64,000 nt of DNA from Heloderma charlesbogerti. Lineage: Eukaryota; Chordata; Lepidosauria; Squamata; Helodermatidae. The stretch is taken from contig JANEZZ010002065.1 in assembly GCA_026122225.1 (NCBI GenBank), positions 186,001 to 250,000 of the forward strand, given 5' to 3'. The position numbers were made by a program, and so were the translations under genes. Positions 34,195 through 44,302 of this stretch are shown one piece after another; the first letter of the stretch is position 1; each line of letters opens with the position of its first letter. The notes below the pieces were generated by a model. It did not search any database. It was not told where the DNA came from and saw nothing but the letters and a program-made list of their open reading frames with translations.

Positions 34195-34940
34195 TTTATT
34201 ATTGTTACATTTACGTATTTGTTACATTTATATCCCATCTTTCTTCCAAGTCAGGTTACAGTATCCTCCTCCTCCTCCTCTCTATTTTATCCTCACTAGG
34301 GATGTGTGGATACCCTACCTGTTGGTCTGCGGGGGAATCCGCTCGCGTGGGGAGGCGATCTGTCCCTCCCCCCAGAATCCGTCCAGGCCGGCTCCACTAC
34401 ACATTGATCCTGTGGAGCTGGCCGCCAGCTTCGCATAGCTGCTGAATGTCGATATGGCCGGCATCCATTGCCGTGCCATATCGCTGTAAGTCTCCGGATG
34501 CAAATGGCGTAGTGAGCACCATTTGCTGCCGTAAAGCTGGTAGATTAGCCTAAATGCAGCCATAAATGGCTGTATTTAGGCTAATATACCAGCTTTATGG
34601 CTGCAAATGGTGCCCACTACGCCATTTGTGTCCGGAGACTTACTTACAACAATACAGCATGGCAATGGCTGCCGGCCGTATCGACATTCGGCAGTGATGC
34701 GGAGCAAGCGGCTGGCTCCGCAGGATCGACACCAAGACGGATCTGACCCGGACGGATTCCAGGGGGAGGCAGAGGCTAGTGTTCCGTTCCACCACGGACT
34801 CCGGGGGGGGGTGCATTCTTTAGAATCCGGCCTCATTGGAGTCCGTGGCGGAATTCTCTGCCATCCCTAATCCTCACAGCAACCCTGTGAGGTAGGTTAA
34901 ACAGTGAGGCAGAGACTGGCCCAAAGTCACCCAGGGAGCT
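34195..34940. repeat. MIR-like or LINE-3'-end dispersed repeat, interrupted
   Basis: CATTTATATCCCATCTTTCT ... TTTTATCCTCAC continues after the inserted element as AGCAACCCTGTGAGGTAGGT ... TGGCCCAAAGTCACCCAGG. I recognise this order as a dispersed tetrapod repeat (MIR-like core and LINE-type 3' end). A MITE at 34297-34869 splits it. Confidence 0.5.
34297..34869. mobile_element. Palindromic hAT MITE, 8-bp TSD ATCCTCAC
   Basis: It opens TAGGGATGTGTGGATACCC and closes GGCGGAATTCTCTGCCATCCCTA. ATCCTCAC is exact at 34289-34296 and 34870-34877. The core is one large palindrome, about 34485-34650: GTCTCCGGATGCAAATGGCG ... TTAGCCTAAATGCAGCC and inverse, centred on CCATAAATGGC. The stem words differ from the TACGTAAA type, so this is a distinct subfamily with the same architecture and the same ends. 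Confidence 0.9.
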
Positions 34941-35021
34941 TCATGATCAAGTGGGGACTAGAACCTGGCCCTCTTAAGTCTCAGTCCAAAACTCTAACCA
35001 CAACATTCTCCTTATATACTT

Positions 35022-35413
35022 AGGAGTGCACGAAAGCCACTTACCTGGTCTCGCAGCTTGCTTCGCGGTGGGGGGGAGGCGCTTCGCTGCTCCCCCCAAA
35101 GTTCAGGCCGGGGGGGAGGCGCCTCGCCTCGCCCAGCCACGAAATAAAAAGTTTAAAAAAAAAACGCCCCCGTGATAGGCTACGTGACGATTAACGTAGC
35201 CTATCACGGCTAGATTTGCAAAGTCAGCCGTGATAGGCTACGTAAATCGTCACATAGCCTATCAAGGGTGACTTAAAAAAAAAAAAAAGCGCGTACGCAA
35301 ATGGCGGCCCCCATAGGGAGCCACCATTCGCGTTCCTTATTTGGTCGCTGTAGTCTACGTAAATATTTACGTAGACTACTGCGAAAATAAGGGCAACGCA
35401 AATAGCGTTGGGA
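35022..35413. mobile_element. Truncated palindromic hAT MITE (left half)
   Basis: It begins TAGGAGTGCACGAAAGCCAC and carries the GATAGGCTACGTGACGATTA hairpin (35177-35208), a second at 35231-35264, the CAAATGGCGGCCCCC hairpin and the TAGTCTACGTAAATATTTAC hairpin. It stops at GGGCAACGCAAATAGCGTTG, the centre of the large palindrome in complete copies such as 39404-40355. The second half is missing. Breakage at the centre of symmetry is notable. Confidence 0.85.
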
Positions 35414-37080
35414 TAGAAATCATGGGATAGGCTTTTTAGGAAATCCCATTAGTTTCTTTTCTTTCTTGCATGTAGAGTAAAGAGGTCAGCCTTTGTAGTC
35501 TGAACAGGGAATATTTGTCAGAGAAGAACTTTTCAAGTATAAAAGCTGCTGTACTTTTCTAGGTTACATGATCAATACAGCCTAAGTAAAGAATGTCTCT
35601 GATAATTTGTACTGTCTGAGTAATGGCCAAATTGATCTATCTTGGAACCACACCCCTGTTTTCTTGTACTTAGTTTTTTGTATTAATCTGACTTGATCCA
35701 CAGATTATACCCTTCACCTACTAGCCTCTTAATGAGAGGTTGCATGGAGCTCAACCATACCGTTTTTGTAGTAACTTGGAAAAAAGTCATAGAAGGTAGC
35801 AGTCAGCTGCTATGTTCTGCTTTTGGCAAAGCTCAGGGGGCTACAAATGATCTGGAATATAATACCTACACTTAATCGTAATGAAATAATTGTGGAATTT
35901 GGCCCTTTAAAACTGCTGCACTAACACCGAAGGTAGAGAAATAACCTGTGGGTTACCCCACCTATGTCCCAAAATGAGGGAGGGGGAACCACACCGGTTT
36001 TCTGACACTGATCCCTTGTTAACACTATAGAATGTGGGTCTATGGAACTCTCTGACACAAGACTGTCTTAAATAATAATGATAAAAAATCTTAACCATAA
36101 AACCACTGCAACCAAAATAAATGCTCTGTATCTTACATACCCCAGTAGCCTGGTTTCTAAGAGCCAAACTACATTATGCTAATCATATAGCACGTAGCTG
36201 AGGATGGTCTTTTTCTTTTCCATTGCGGATTTCTCTGACATCCCAATTCACAACCAGGAACGGATGCTGTACGGCAGTCTTCCTTGGCCTTTGGTCCCTC
36301 CTGTTTCCTCTGGCTCTTGGGATGATGAAGCTGCATGAAGGATCACTTGCTGAAGTGACCTCTGACTGAATTTCCCTGGTGCTGAGCTCTGCTTCCTGCC
36401 TAAAGTATCACAACCTCAAAGCCAGGCCTCCTACTCTATACAACCACCAGCATCAGACTGCAGATCTCCCTCCAGAAGAGTTATCTCAGACTAGCTTTCT
36501 CTTTTCTGAGCTCTCAGCTCTGATCACTGCTCCTTTCAGCCAACAATATTAACTCTAACTACAAAGGACCAATTTCCAGAAGGCTGTGGGAACTAGGCCT
36601 GTGATGAATTACAGATTTTCTAGGAATCCAAATTGCATTTCAGATACTAACCTTGGCTGAGGAATAAAGTTATTTCCCCCACCATCCCTATTCCTGCCCC
36701 TAGACTTGAACGTCTGTCTCTAAGGCTGCAATCTTATACCTGCTTACCTGGGAGTAAGCCCCATTGAATTCAATAGGACTTACTTCTGAATAGAAGCTTG
36801 CTTTGTAGATGGATTCAAGGAGGACCAATCAACTGTTGGTGAGATGGTTTCTCTAAAGCAGCCAGGTTCCAGTTCACCACCAAAAGGACTCTATGTCCCA
36901 ACTAAGTTTTACTTCTTCCTTGGATTATTCCTAGTTGATTTTTTTAGAAGTGTCTGGTTGTTGTTTTACTATGTAATTTTATTAAATGAACTACTGTTTT
37001 ATTGTTGTTGTTGCTTCATATTTTATTGGCTATAGATTAACTGTAAGATGCATTGAGGATCACTGTATGGCAGAAAAGTA
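35414..37080. other. Unassigned sequence with small repeat remnants
   Basis: GCGGATTTCTCTGACATCCC at 36226-36245 is a lone right end of a palindromic hAT element. GCAATCTTATACCTGCTTAC...GGACTTACTTCTGAATAGAA at 36728-36795 is a copy of the AGTAAGTCC dispersed repeat. No exon is seen. Confidence 0.45.
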
Positions 37081-37084
37081 GCAT

Positions 37085-37307
37085 ATGGAATATACAGTGG
37101 AGGTGAGGAATAGATTTCAGGGATTAGACCTGATAGACAGAGTGCCTGAGGAACTATGGACGGAGGTCCGTAACATTGTTCAGGAGGCAGCAACGAAATC
37201 CGTCCCAAAGAAAAAGAAATGCAAGAAAGCCAAGTGTCTGTCTAATGAGGCTTTACAAGTAGCTCACGAAAGAAGGGAAGCGAAAAGGAGAAAGGGGAAG
37301 ATATACC
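37085..37307 (+). pseudogene. BovB ORF2 linker, frame-shifted from the RT
   Basis: Translation gives EVRNRFQGLDLIDRVPEELW, then a lysine-rich stretch (KKKKCKKAKCLS). This is the region between endonuclease and reverse transcriptase in BovB. It is one base out of frame with the RT frame beginning at 37308. Confidence 0.8.
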
Positions 37308-39113
37308 CAACTGAATGCAGAGTTCCAGAGAATAGCAAGGAGAGACAAGAAGGCCTTCTTAAATGAACAATGCAAAGAAATCGAGGAAAACAACAGAATG
37401 GGAAAGACTAGAGATCTCTTCAAGAAAATTGGAGATCTCCAGGGAACGTTTTGTGCAAAGACGGGCATGATAAAGGACAAAGAAGGCAGGGACCTAACAG
37501 AAGCAGAGGAGATTAAGAAGAGGTGGAAAGAATACACAGAAGAACTATACAGGAAAGATCTGAATGTCCCTGATAGCCATGACAGTGCGCTCACTGAACT
37601 TGAGCCGGACATCCTCGAGAGTGAAGTCAAGTGGGCCTTAGGAAGCATTAGTAACAACAAAGCTAGCGGAGATGACAGTATTCCAGCCGAGCTATTTAAA
37701 ATCCTAAAAGATGATGCTGTTAAAGTGCTGCATTCAATATGCCAACAAATCTGGAACACTCAACAGTGGCCACAAGACTGGAAAAGGTCAGTTTACATTC
37801 CAATTCCAAAGAAGGGCAACGCCAAAGAGTGTTCAAACTACCGCACCATTGCGCTCATTTCACATGCCAGCAAGGTGATGCTCAAAATCCTACAAGCTAG
37901 GCTTCAGCAGTATGCGAACCGAGAACTACTGGAAGTACAAGCTGGGTTTAGAAGAGGCAGAGGAACTAGAGATCAAATCGCCAACATTCGCTGCATCATG
38001 GAGAAAGCAAGAGAATTCCAGAAAAACGTCTATTTCTGCTTCATTGACTACGCTAAAGCCTTTGATTGTGTGGATCACAACAAACTGTGGCAAATTCTTA
38101 AAGTGATGGGAGTACCAGACCACCTTACCTGTCTCCTGAGAAACCTGTACGAGGGTCAAGAAGCAACAGTAAGAACCAGACATGGAACAACCGATTGGTT
38201 CAAAATTGGGAAAGGAGTACGACAAGGCTGCATATTGTCACCCTGCTTATTTAACTTATATGCAGAGTACATCATGAGAAATGCCGGGTTGGATGAATCA
38301 GAGGTCGGAATTAAGATTGCCAGGAGAATTATCAACAACCTCCGATATGCAGACGATACCACCCTAATGGCAGAAAGCGAAGAGGATCTAAAGAGCCTCT
38401 TGTTGAGGGTGAAAGAGGAGAGTGCAAAAGCTGGTTTGAAACTCAACATTAAAAAAACGAAGATAACGGCATCTGGCCCCATCACTTCCTGGCATATAGA
38501 AGGGGAAGAAATGGAAGCAGTGACAGATTTTACTTTCTTGGGCTCCAAGATCACCGCAGACGGTGACTGTAGCCATGAAATTCAAAGTCGCTTGCTCCTT
38601 GGGAGGAAAGCTATGGCACACCTAGACAGCATAGTAAGAAGCAGAGACATCACCTTGCCGACAAAGGTCCGTCTAATCAAAGCTATGGTTTTCCCAGTAG
38701 TAACGTATGGCTGTGAGAGCTGGACTATAAGGAAGGCTGAGCGCCGAAGAATTGATGCTTTCGAACTGTGGTGCTGGAGAAGACTCTTACGAGTCCCCTG
38801 GACTGCAAGGAGGTCAAATCAGTCCATCCTAAAGGAAATCCCTGAGTGCTCATTGGAAGGACAGATAATGAAGCTGAAGCTGAAATATTTTGGCCACCTA
38901 ATGCGAAGAGAAAACTCCCTGGAAAAGACCCTGATGCTGGGAAAGACTGAAGGCAAAAGGAGAAGGGGACGGCAGAGGATGAGATGGCTAGATAGCATCA
39001 CGGATGCAATGAATATGAAGTTGAGCACGCTCCGGGAGAGAACGCAGGACAGGAAGGCCTGGCGTGCTATGGTCCATGGGGTCACGAAGAGTCGGACACG
39101 ACTGAACGACTGA
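37308..39113 (+). CDS. BovB/RTE reverse transcriptase (partial ORF2)
   Basis: The frame encodes an RNA-directed DNA polymerase that copies LINE RNA into DNA at the insertion site. From the first in-frame ATG (37398) there are 571 residues without a stop. The same frame is open upstream to about 37308, where a single +1 frame change joins it to a linker frame beginning at 37085. The visible motifs are palm motif A FIDYAKAFD at residues 215-223, motif B RQGCILSP at 275-282 and the catalytic YADD at 317-320. The C-terminal part contains the RTE-typical RRIDAFELWCWRRLLRVPW and KLKYFGHLMRR blocks. The protein ends TKSRTRLND just before the 3' tail. The catalytic aspartates are intact. The upstream AP endonuclease is absent, so the copy cannot mobilise itself. 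Confidence 0.9.
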   Translation, partial: QLNAEFQRIARRDKKAFLNEQCKEIEENNRMGKTRDLFKKIGDLQGTFCAKTGMIKDKEGRDLTEAEEIKKRWKEYTEELYRKDLNVPDSHDSALTELEPDILESEVKWALGSISNNKASGDDSIPAELFKILKDDAVKVLHSICQQIWNTQQWPQDWKRSVYIPIPKKGNAKECSNYRTIALISHASKVMLKILQARLQQYANRELLEVQAGFRRGRGTRDQIANIRCIMEKAREFQKNVYFCFIDYAKAFDCVDHNKLWQILKVMGVPDHLTCLLRNLYEGQEATVRTRHGTTDWFKIGKGVRQGCILSPCLFNLYAEYIMRNAGLDESEVGIKIARRIINNLRYADDTTLMAESEEDLKSLLLRVKEESAKAGLKLNIKKTKITASGPITSWHIEGEEMEAVTDFTFLGSKITADGDCSHEIQSRLLLGRKAMAHLDSIVRSRDITLPTKVRLIKAMVFPVVTYGCESWTIRKAERRRIDAFELWCWRRLLRVPWTARRSNQSILKEIPECSLEGQIMKLKLKYFGHLMRRENSLEKTLMLGKTEGKRRRGRQRMRWLDSITDAMNMKLSTLRERTQDRKAWRAMVHGVTKSRTRLND

Positions 39114-39128
39114 ACAACAACAACAACA

Positions 39129-39403
39129 AATCATCATCACCATAGACAACCCAGGCAGCACTCATTGGGGATTTTCCCACCACACCAGGGAAAATGGGTG
39201 TGAACAGAGTTGCCGTGGTTACAAAGCTACCTACTGAAAGAAAACAACCTGCTGCTCTGACCCAGTGATCAAGACATGACAACAGCAGTCAGAGAAAACA
39301 TCACAAGCAGCAAAAGACTGCTTCCATGTATTCCTTCGTTAATAGTGTGACTCGACCATTAGAAATAAAATGGAAAATGTATGGAAATGTCAGGTCATCT
39401 ATC
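39129..39403. other. Unassigned spacer
   Basis: Short spacer between the BovB tail and the next MITE. No feature recognised. Confidence 0.5.
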
Positions 39404-40355
39404 TAGGGATGGCGGAGAATTTCTCCCCGAAACTTCGGGGGGCCGAGCGCCAACATGTTCGGCCCCCCGAAGAAGTTTCGGGGAGAAATTCTCCGCCCCC
39501 CCGCCCCCCCCAGGACAGGACTTACCTTTCCCGAATGTCCCTCCCGGCGGCGGGTCCCGGCGGCGGTTCGTCGGGTCTTCGTCAGGGGCGGGGGCGGCAA
39601 CTGGTCTTTTGACCAGCTGCTGCCGACGCCATTCCAATAAAAGTAAAAAAAAACAACAACGCCCCCATGATAGGCTACGTGACGATTAACGTAGCCTATC
39701 ACGGCTAGATTTGCAAAGTCAGCCGTGATAGGCTATGTAAATCGTCACGTAGCCTATCACGGGTGACTTTTTTAAAAAAAGCGCGTACGGCTAATGGCAG
39801 CCCCCATAGGGAGCCGCCATTCACATTCCTTATTTGGTCGCTGTAGTCTACGTAAAGATTACGTAGACTACAGCGAAAATAAGGGCAACGCTATTTGTGT
39901 TGCCCTTATTTTTGCCGTAGTCTATGTAAAGATTTACGTAGACTACAGCGACCAAATAAGGAATGCGAATGGCAGCTCCCTATGGGGGCCGCCATTTGCG
40001 TACGCACTTTTTTTTTATTTTATTAAGTCACCCGTGATAGGCTACGTGACGATTTACGTAGCCTATCACGGCTGACTTTGCAGATCTAGCCGTGATAGGC
40101 TACGTTAATCGTCACGTAGCCTATCACGGGGGCGTTTTTTTTAAAAAACTTTTTATTTCGTGGCCGGCGAGGCGACTCCTCCCCGGCCTGAATTTCAGCC
40201 GGGCGAGGTGGGAAGCCTCCCCCCCAGCCTGAATTTCGGCCGGGCGAGGCAGGAAGCCTCCCCCCCTGGCCTGAACCTCGGGGAGAGAGCAGCGAAGCGC
40301 CTCCCCCCCACCGCGAAAAGCTGTGAGACTAGGTAAGTGGCTTTCGTGCACTCCT
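39404..40355. mobile_element. Full-length palindromic hAT MITE
   Basis: It opens TAGGGATGGCGGAGAATTTC and closes GTGGCTTTCGTGCACTCCT. The left GC-rich inverted repeat is followed by the complete symmetrical series: GATAGGCTACGTGACGATTA hairpin, second GATAGGCTATGTAAATC hairpin, TAATGGCAGCC hairpin and TAGTCTACGTAAAG hairpin. Then come the centre CAACGCTATTTGTGTTGC (39886-39905) and the same four in mirror order to about 40130. The flanks (CATCTATC / GTCACATG) show no clear duplication, so the right boundary could be off by a base or two or altered. Confidence 0.85.
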
Positions 40356-40740
40356 GTCACATGCCATCAACTGGGAGTGCTCAAGGATTTCCTTTGGTCT
40401 GCATTTTGAAGCAAACCAGCCCGATCCTCATTTCCCAGACTTAGGTACAGATTGGAACAAAGTTATCCTTTTGATTTTGCACCTCTCCAAATTTTGCAAT
40501 TAGTTTTGGCTCAAATAATGTACCAAAATGCATATAAAAAGTGTCTTTTTGGATAAAATACATATATAAATGCATACTTTGAGGGAAAAAATCATTTAGA
40601 AATGTATATTGTTTGAGAAAATATATGCAAAAATATGTATTTAAGAATTTTCATGATAATTTTTTTGAAGTGGAGAATTCGCACAAAAATAAACAAAAGG
40701 AATTGTATGAAACTTTAATTATGTAATATATTCACTACAA
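40356..40740. other. Unassigned AT-rich sequence
   Basis: AT-rich sequence with many ATATAAA and AAAATATG words. No recognised repeat or gene. Confidence 0.45.
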
Positions 40741-40856
40741 GATATACTCGACCTTGGGTGAGCTGGGGGTGGCGATGGCTGACAGGAAGCTCTGGCGTGG
40801 GCTGGTCCATTAAGTCACGAAGAGTCGGAAGCGACTGAACGAATAAACAACAACAG
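40741..40856 (+). mobile_element. RTE/BovB-type 3' end or BovB-tailed SINE
   Basis: GGTGGCGATGGCTGACAGGA ... GTCACGAAGAGTCGGAAGCG followed by ACTGAACGAATAAACAACAA is a variant of the BovB 3' terminus, also used as the tail of Sauria-type SINEs. Only the tail is present, so LINE and SINE cannot be separated. Confidence 0.7.
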
Positions 40857-41282
40857 ACGTAAACCTTTTAGTTAAAGTAGCATGCAAATGGCCTCTTGAA
40901 ATTGTCCGCCCTATTTGCAAGCAGAGAAGTGGCCGGGGGGGGGGGCAATTTCACCTAATTTCTCCAGGAGGAGGAGAAATTCTCCAACGGATTCTCATAG
41001 GTAGGGCTCACCATTGGCAGAAGTTGTAGCACAGCTTCTTTATTTCTTAAGGGGTTTTTTGTGCCACCACTGCAAGTGGCAACAGCATCAACTGTGTTGG
41101 CAGGCTGGCCTCCATTTTGCATCCACCACAATGCAGGTGTGAGGGAGCAGTGTTCTGTCCAGGTCTGGGGAAGAGATGGAGCTAGTGCTGTGCCAAAATC
41201 TGTCCTCCAATTTCCTGAAAGTTTTGTCCCCCCTGCTCCCCATGAAAGAGGCTTGCATTGTTCTGCCTGAACTCAGGGTGTT

Positions 41283-41664
41283 TTATAATTCATTTTTGTG
41301 GTGTTTTGAGCTTACCGAATCACTGTAATCCCCAATGATGAAGAGGACATCTTTTTTTGGTGTTAGTTCTAGAAGGTGTTGTAGGTCTTCATAGAACCGA
41401 TCAACCTCAGCTTCTTCGGCATCAGTGGTTGGGGCATAGACTTGAATTACTGTGATGTTGAATGGTTTGCCTTGGATTCGTACTGAGATCATTCTATCAT
41501 TTTTAAGATTGTACCCCAGTACTGCTTTTCCCACCCTTTTGTTGACTATGAGTGCTACTCCATTTCTTCTAAGGGATTCTTGCCCACAATAGTAGATATG
41601 ATTGTCACCTGAATTAAATTCGCCCATGCCTGTCCATTTTAGTTCGCTGATTCCCAAGATGTCG
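41283..41664 (-). pseudogene. BovB AP-endonuclease segment, inverted
   Basis: Minus-strand translation reads ILGISELKWTGMGEFNSG, then ESLRRNGVALIVNKRV, ITVIQVYAPTTDAEEAEVD and KKDVLFIIGDY. These are successive blocks of the BovB apurinic-type endonuclease: the ISE(L)KW block carries a metal-binding glutamate, QVYAPT is a conserved strand, and IIGD would be followed by FN or WN in an active enzyme. The last motif is degraded here (IIGDYSDS). It abuts, head to head, a sense BovB 3' end at 41665. Confidence 0.85.
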
Positions 41665-41923
41665 ATGAAGCTCAAATATTTTGGCCACCTAATGCGAAGA
41701 GAAAACTCTCTGGAAAAGACCCTGATGCTGGGAAAGACTGAAGGCAAAAGGAGAAGGGGACGGCAGAGGATGAGAGTGCTAGATAGCATCACTGATGCAA
41801 TGGATATGAACTTGAGCACACTCCGGGAGAGAACGCAGGACAGGAAGGCCTGGCATGCTATGGTCCAGGGGGTCACGAAGAGTTGGACACGACTGAATGA
41901 CTGAACAACAACAAATCACTGCA
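41665..41923 (+). pseudogene. BovB ORF2 C-terminus and 3' tail
   Basis: Translation KLKYFGHLMRRENSLEKTL ... VTKSWTRLND matches the last about 80 residues of the RT-bearing copy at 38880-39113. It ends ACTGAATGACTGAACAACAA. It is joined to the inverted endonuclease segment, and the whole RT core between the two parts is missing. Confidence 0.9.
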
Positions 41924-42334
41924 ATACAGTGGAGGGTGCTGCGTGTGTCTTTTCTTTCTATTACACATCTCTCCATTCCTCTACAACCTCCCAGACTGCC
42001 TGCGCTTAGGGATGTACAAATTGTGTACCTTCTGTGCCACTTGACTTCCGCAGTTTGCGGCCAGTGCTCCGTACCGTCGTTCGCAAGCCCCTGGAATTCT
42101 CCTCTTTTTTTTCCACTCCGAAAATTACAAAGATAAATCCGTACCGACAGCTGTAATTCTGTATAACTTCCTTAAGAAAGGCTATTTTTCTTAGATATTT
42201 ATGTATTTTTTCCCCTGCCCTGAGACGCGCAGTAATTACTTTCAGCCAAAACACTTCCTCCTCCTCAGGGCTTCCCAAAAAAAGGCTGCCCCAGGTGTGC
42301 CTGATGCACTCTTTGTTTAAAGCAATGCTGTTTG

Positions 42335-42335
42335 A

Positions 42336-42383
<48 letters not shown>

Positions 42384-42384
42384 A
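42335..42384. repeat. (AAAG)n microsatellite
   Basis: About 12 GAAA units in the left arm of the giant foldback element. The mirror position in the right arm (about 45335) has only two TTTC units, so the expansion is arm-specific. Confidence 0.95.
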
Positions 42385-42775
42385 AACCTTTTAAAATGAC
42401 CATGCCAGTCTGGAGCCCTGCATGAGTATTATTCCCCCTGCTAGGCTTCCTATTTCCACATCCAGCCTTGTTGGTGACATGGTGAGGCTAAAATGGAGAG
42501 GAGAACCAACTCTGTGCATGTCTACTCAGAAGTAAGTCTTACTGAGTTCAATGCAACTTACTCCTACACATGTCAGCACCCCATTTGCCCCCAGCTCAGC
42601 TTTGTATTTCCACATCCAGCTCATTAGCAAACCTCCTGTTAGTTATCTCACTGGGTGACTTTGGGCTGGACTCTCACCACTACACCATACTTCTGTTATG
42701 AAACTCATGAAGAAAAAGAGACAGTGTAATGGAAAGTTCTTTCTGAAGCAGTCACACTTCACTTGAACAAATGCA

Positions 42776-44302
42776 TAGGGATGTACGAAAGATCCGCCAC
42801 GGATCTCGGGGAGGCCGAATGCCAGTGCATTCGGCCCCCCGAAATTGGTGGTGGAACAGCCCGCCACCCCCCTGCCACCCCCCAGGGATGGGACGTAGCT
42901 TGGGCGGATCTTCCTGGCGGAGGTGGCTCTGGCGGCAGCTCTGGCGGCAGCTTCGGCGGCGGTTTGGCGGCAGCCGGTCTTCCGACCGGCTGCCACCACT
43001 GCCATTTCCAGTTAAAAAAACCAAAAATAACCAAAAAAAACAAAAAAAAGTGATAGGCTACATAAAGATTTACGTAGCCTATCACGGCTAGATTTAAAAA
43101 AAACACCGTGATAGGCTAAGTATATGTTTACGTAGCCTATCATGGCTGACTTAAAAAATACACACGCGCATATGCAAATGGCGGCGGCCGTGGCCGCCGC
43201 CATTTGCGTTCCTTATTTTGGCACGTCTTAGTCTACGTAAACATTTAAGTAGACTAAGATGGCAAAAATAAGGGGAACACAAATAGCGTAGACGCTACGC
43301 TATTTGCGTTCCCCTTATTTTCGCCGTCTTAGTCTACGTAAATGTTTACGTAGACTAAGACGTGCCAAAATAAGGAACGCAAATGGCGGCGGCCATGGCT
43401 GCCGCCATTTGCGTACGCACGTTTTTGTTTTAAATCAGCCGTAATAAGCTATGTAAACATTTACGTAGCCTATCACAGCTGACTGCAGGGACGCAAATGG
43501 TGGCGGCTACGGCTGCCGCCATTTGCATCCCTGCTAGCCAGAGGCCAGATGTTAGGGATGGCGGAGAATTTATCCCCGAAACTTCGGGGGGCCGAGCACC
43601 AACGTGTTCGGCCCCCCGAACAAGTTTCGGGGAGAAATCCTCCGCACCCCCCCGCCATCCTCCTATAATAATAGCGTTGCCCTTATTTTCGCCATAGTCT
43701 ACGTAAATCTTTACGTAGACTACAGGGACCAAATAAGGAACACGAATGGCGGCTCCCTATGGGGGCTGCCATTAGCGTACGCGCTTTTTTTTTTTTTTTT
43801 AACGTCAGCCGTGATAGGCTACGTGACGATTAACGTAGCCTATCATGGCTGACTTTGCAGATCTAGCCGTGATAGGCTACGTTAATTGTCACGTAGCCTA
43901 TCACGGGGGCGTTTGTTTTTTTTAAAAAAAAATTCGAATTCGCGGCCGGGCGAGGAGGGAAGCCTCCTCCCCGGCCTGAATTTCGGCCGGGGTGAGGCGG
44001 GAAGCCTCCCCCCCCGGCCTGAACTTCGCGGGGGGAGCAGCGAAGCGCCTCCCCCCCACCGCGAACAAGCTTCGGCGAAAGGTAAGGGACTTTCGTCCAC
44101 CCCTACCAGATGTCTGGATGCTGGAGGAGCCGGCCAGCGGCTCCGCAGAATCCCTGCAGAGCGGAGCCGGCCGGCCAGGATTCCGGGGGGGAGGAACGGA
44201 GCGCAACCCCCCCCAGCAAGGATTCCGGGGGGAGGGACAGAACGCCTCACCCCCAGCATCAACGTAATCCACGGAAAGGTAAGTCACTTTCGTACATCCC
44301 TA
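42776..44302. mobile_element. Palindromic hAT element, 8-bp TSD CAAATGCA, with nested copy
   Basis: It opens TAGGGATGTACGAAAGATCC and closes AAGTCACTTTCGTACATCCCTA. CAAATGCA is exact at 42768-42775 and 44303-44310. The palindrome series is centred at GCGTAGACGCTACGC (43287-43301) with TAGTCTACGTAAA hairpins at about 43230-43260 and 43331-43362 and CAAATGGCGGCGGCC hairpins outside them. The right flank of the series is interrupted by a second copy (43553-44105). The host is the giant foldback element 42007-45727. Confidence 0.92.
43553..44105. mobile_element. Nested palindromic hAT MITE, 8-bp TSD CCAGATGT
   Basis: It opens TAGGGATGGCGGAGAATTTA and closes GGGACTTTCGTCCACCCCTA. CCAGATGT is exact at 43545-43552 and 44106-44113. 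The left GC-rich terminal inverted repeat is present, but the left hairpin series is deleted; it resumes at TAGCGTTGCCCTTATTTTCG and continues through the right half. This is the third level of nesting in the locus. Confidence 0.92.

Larger units (their letters stand above)
37081..39128 (+). mobile_element. RTE/BovB LINE, 5'-truncated
   Basis: The copy lacks the endonuclease domain and starts at the linker (translation EVRNRFQGLDLIDRVPEEL). It keeps the whole reverse transcriptase and C-terminal region, and ends GTCACGAAGAGTCGGACACG followed by an (ACA)n-type tail, the diagnostic BovB 3' end. BovB is known for a patchy distribution including squamates and ruminants, with horizontal transfer inferred in the literature. 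There is only one frame change in 2 kb, so this copy is fairly young. Confidence 0.92.

Noticed and set aside
39395..40364. 8-bp target duplication for the element 39404-40355
   Set aside because: The flanks CATCTATC and GTCACATG do not match. GTCA occurs on both sides but offset, so I did not claim a duplication.
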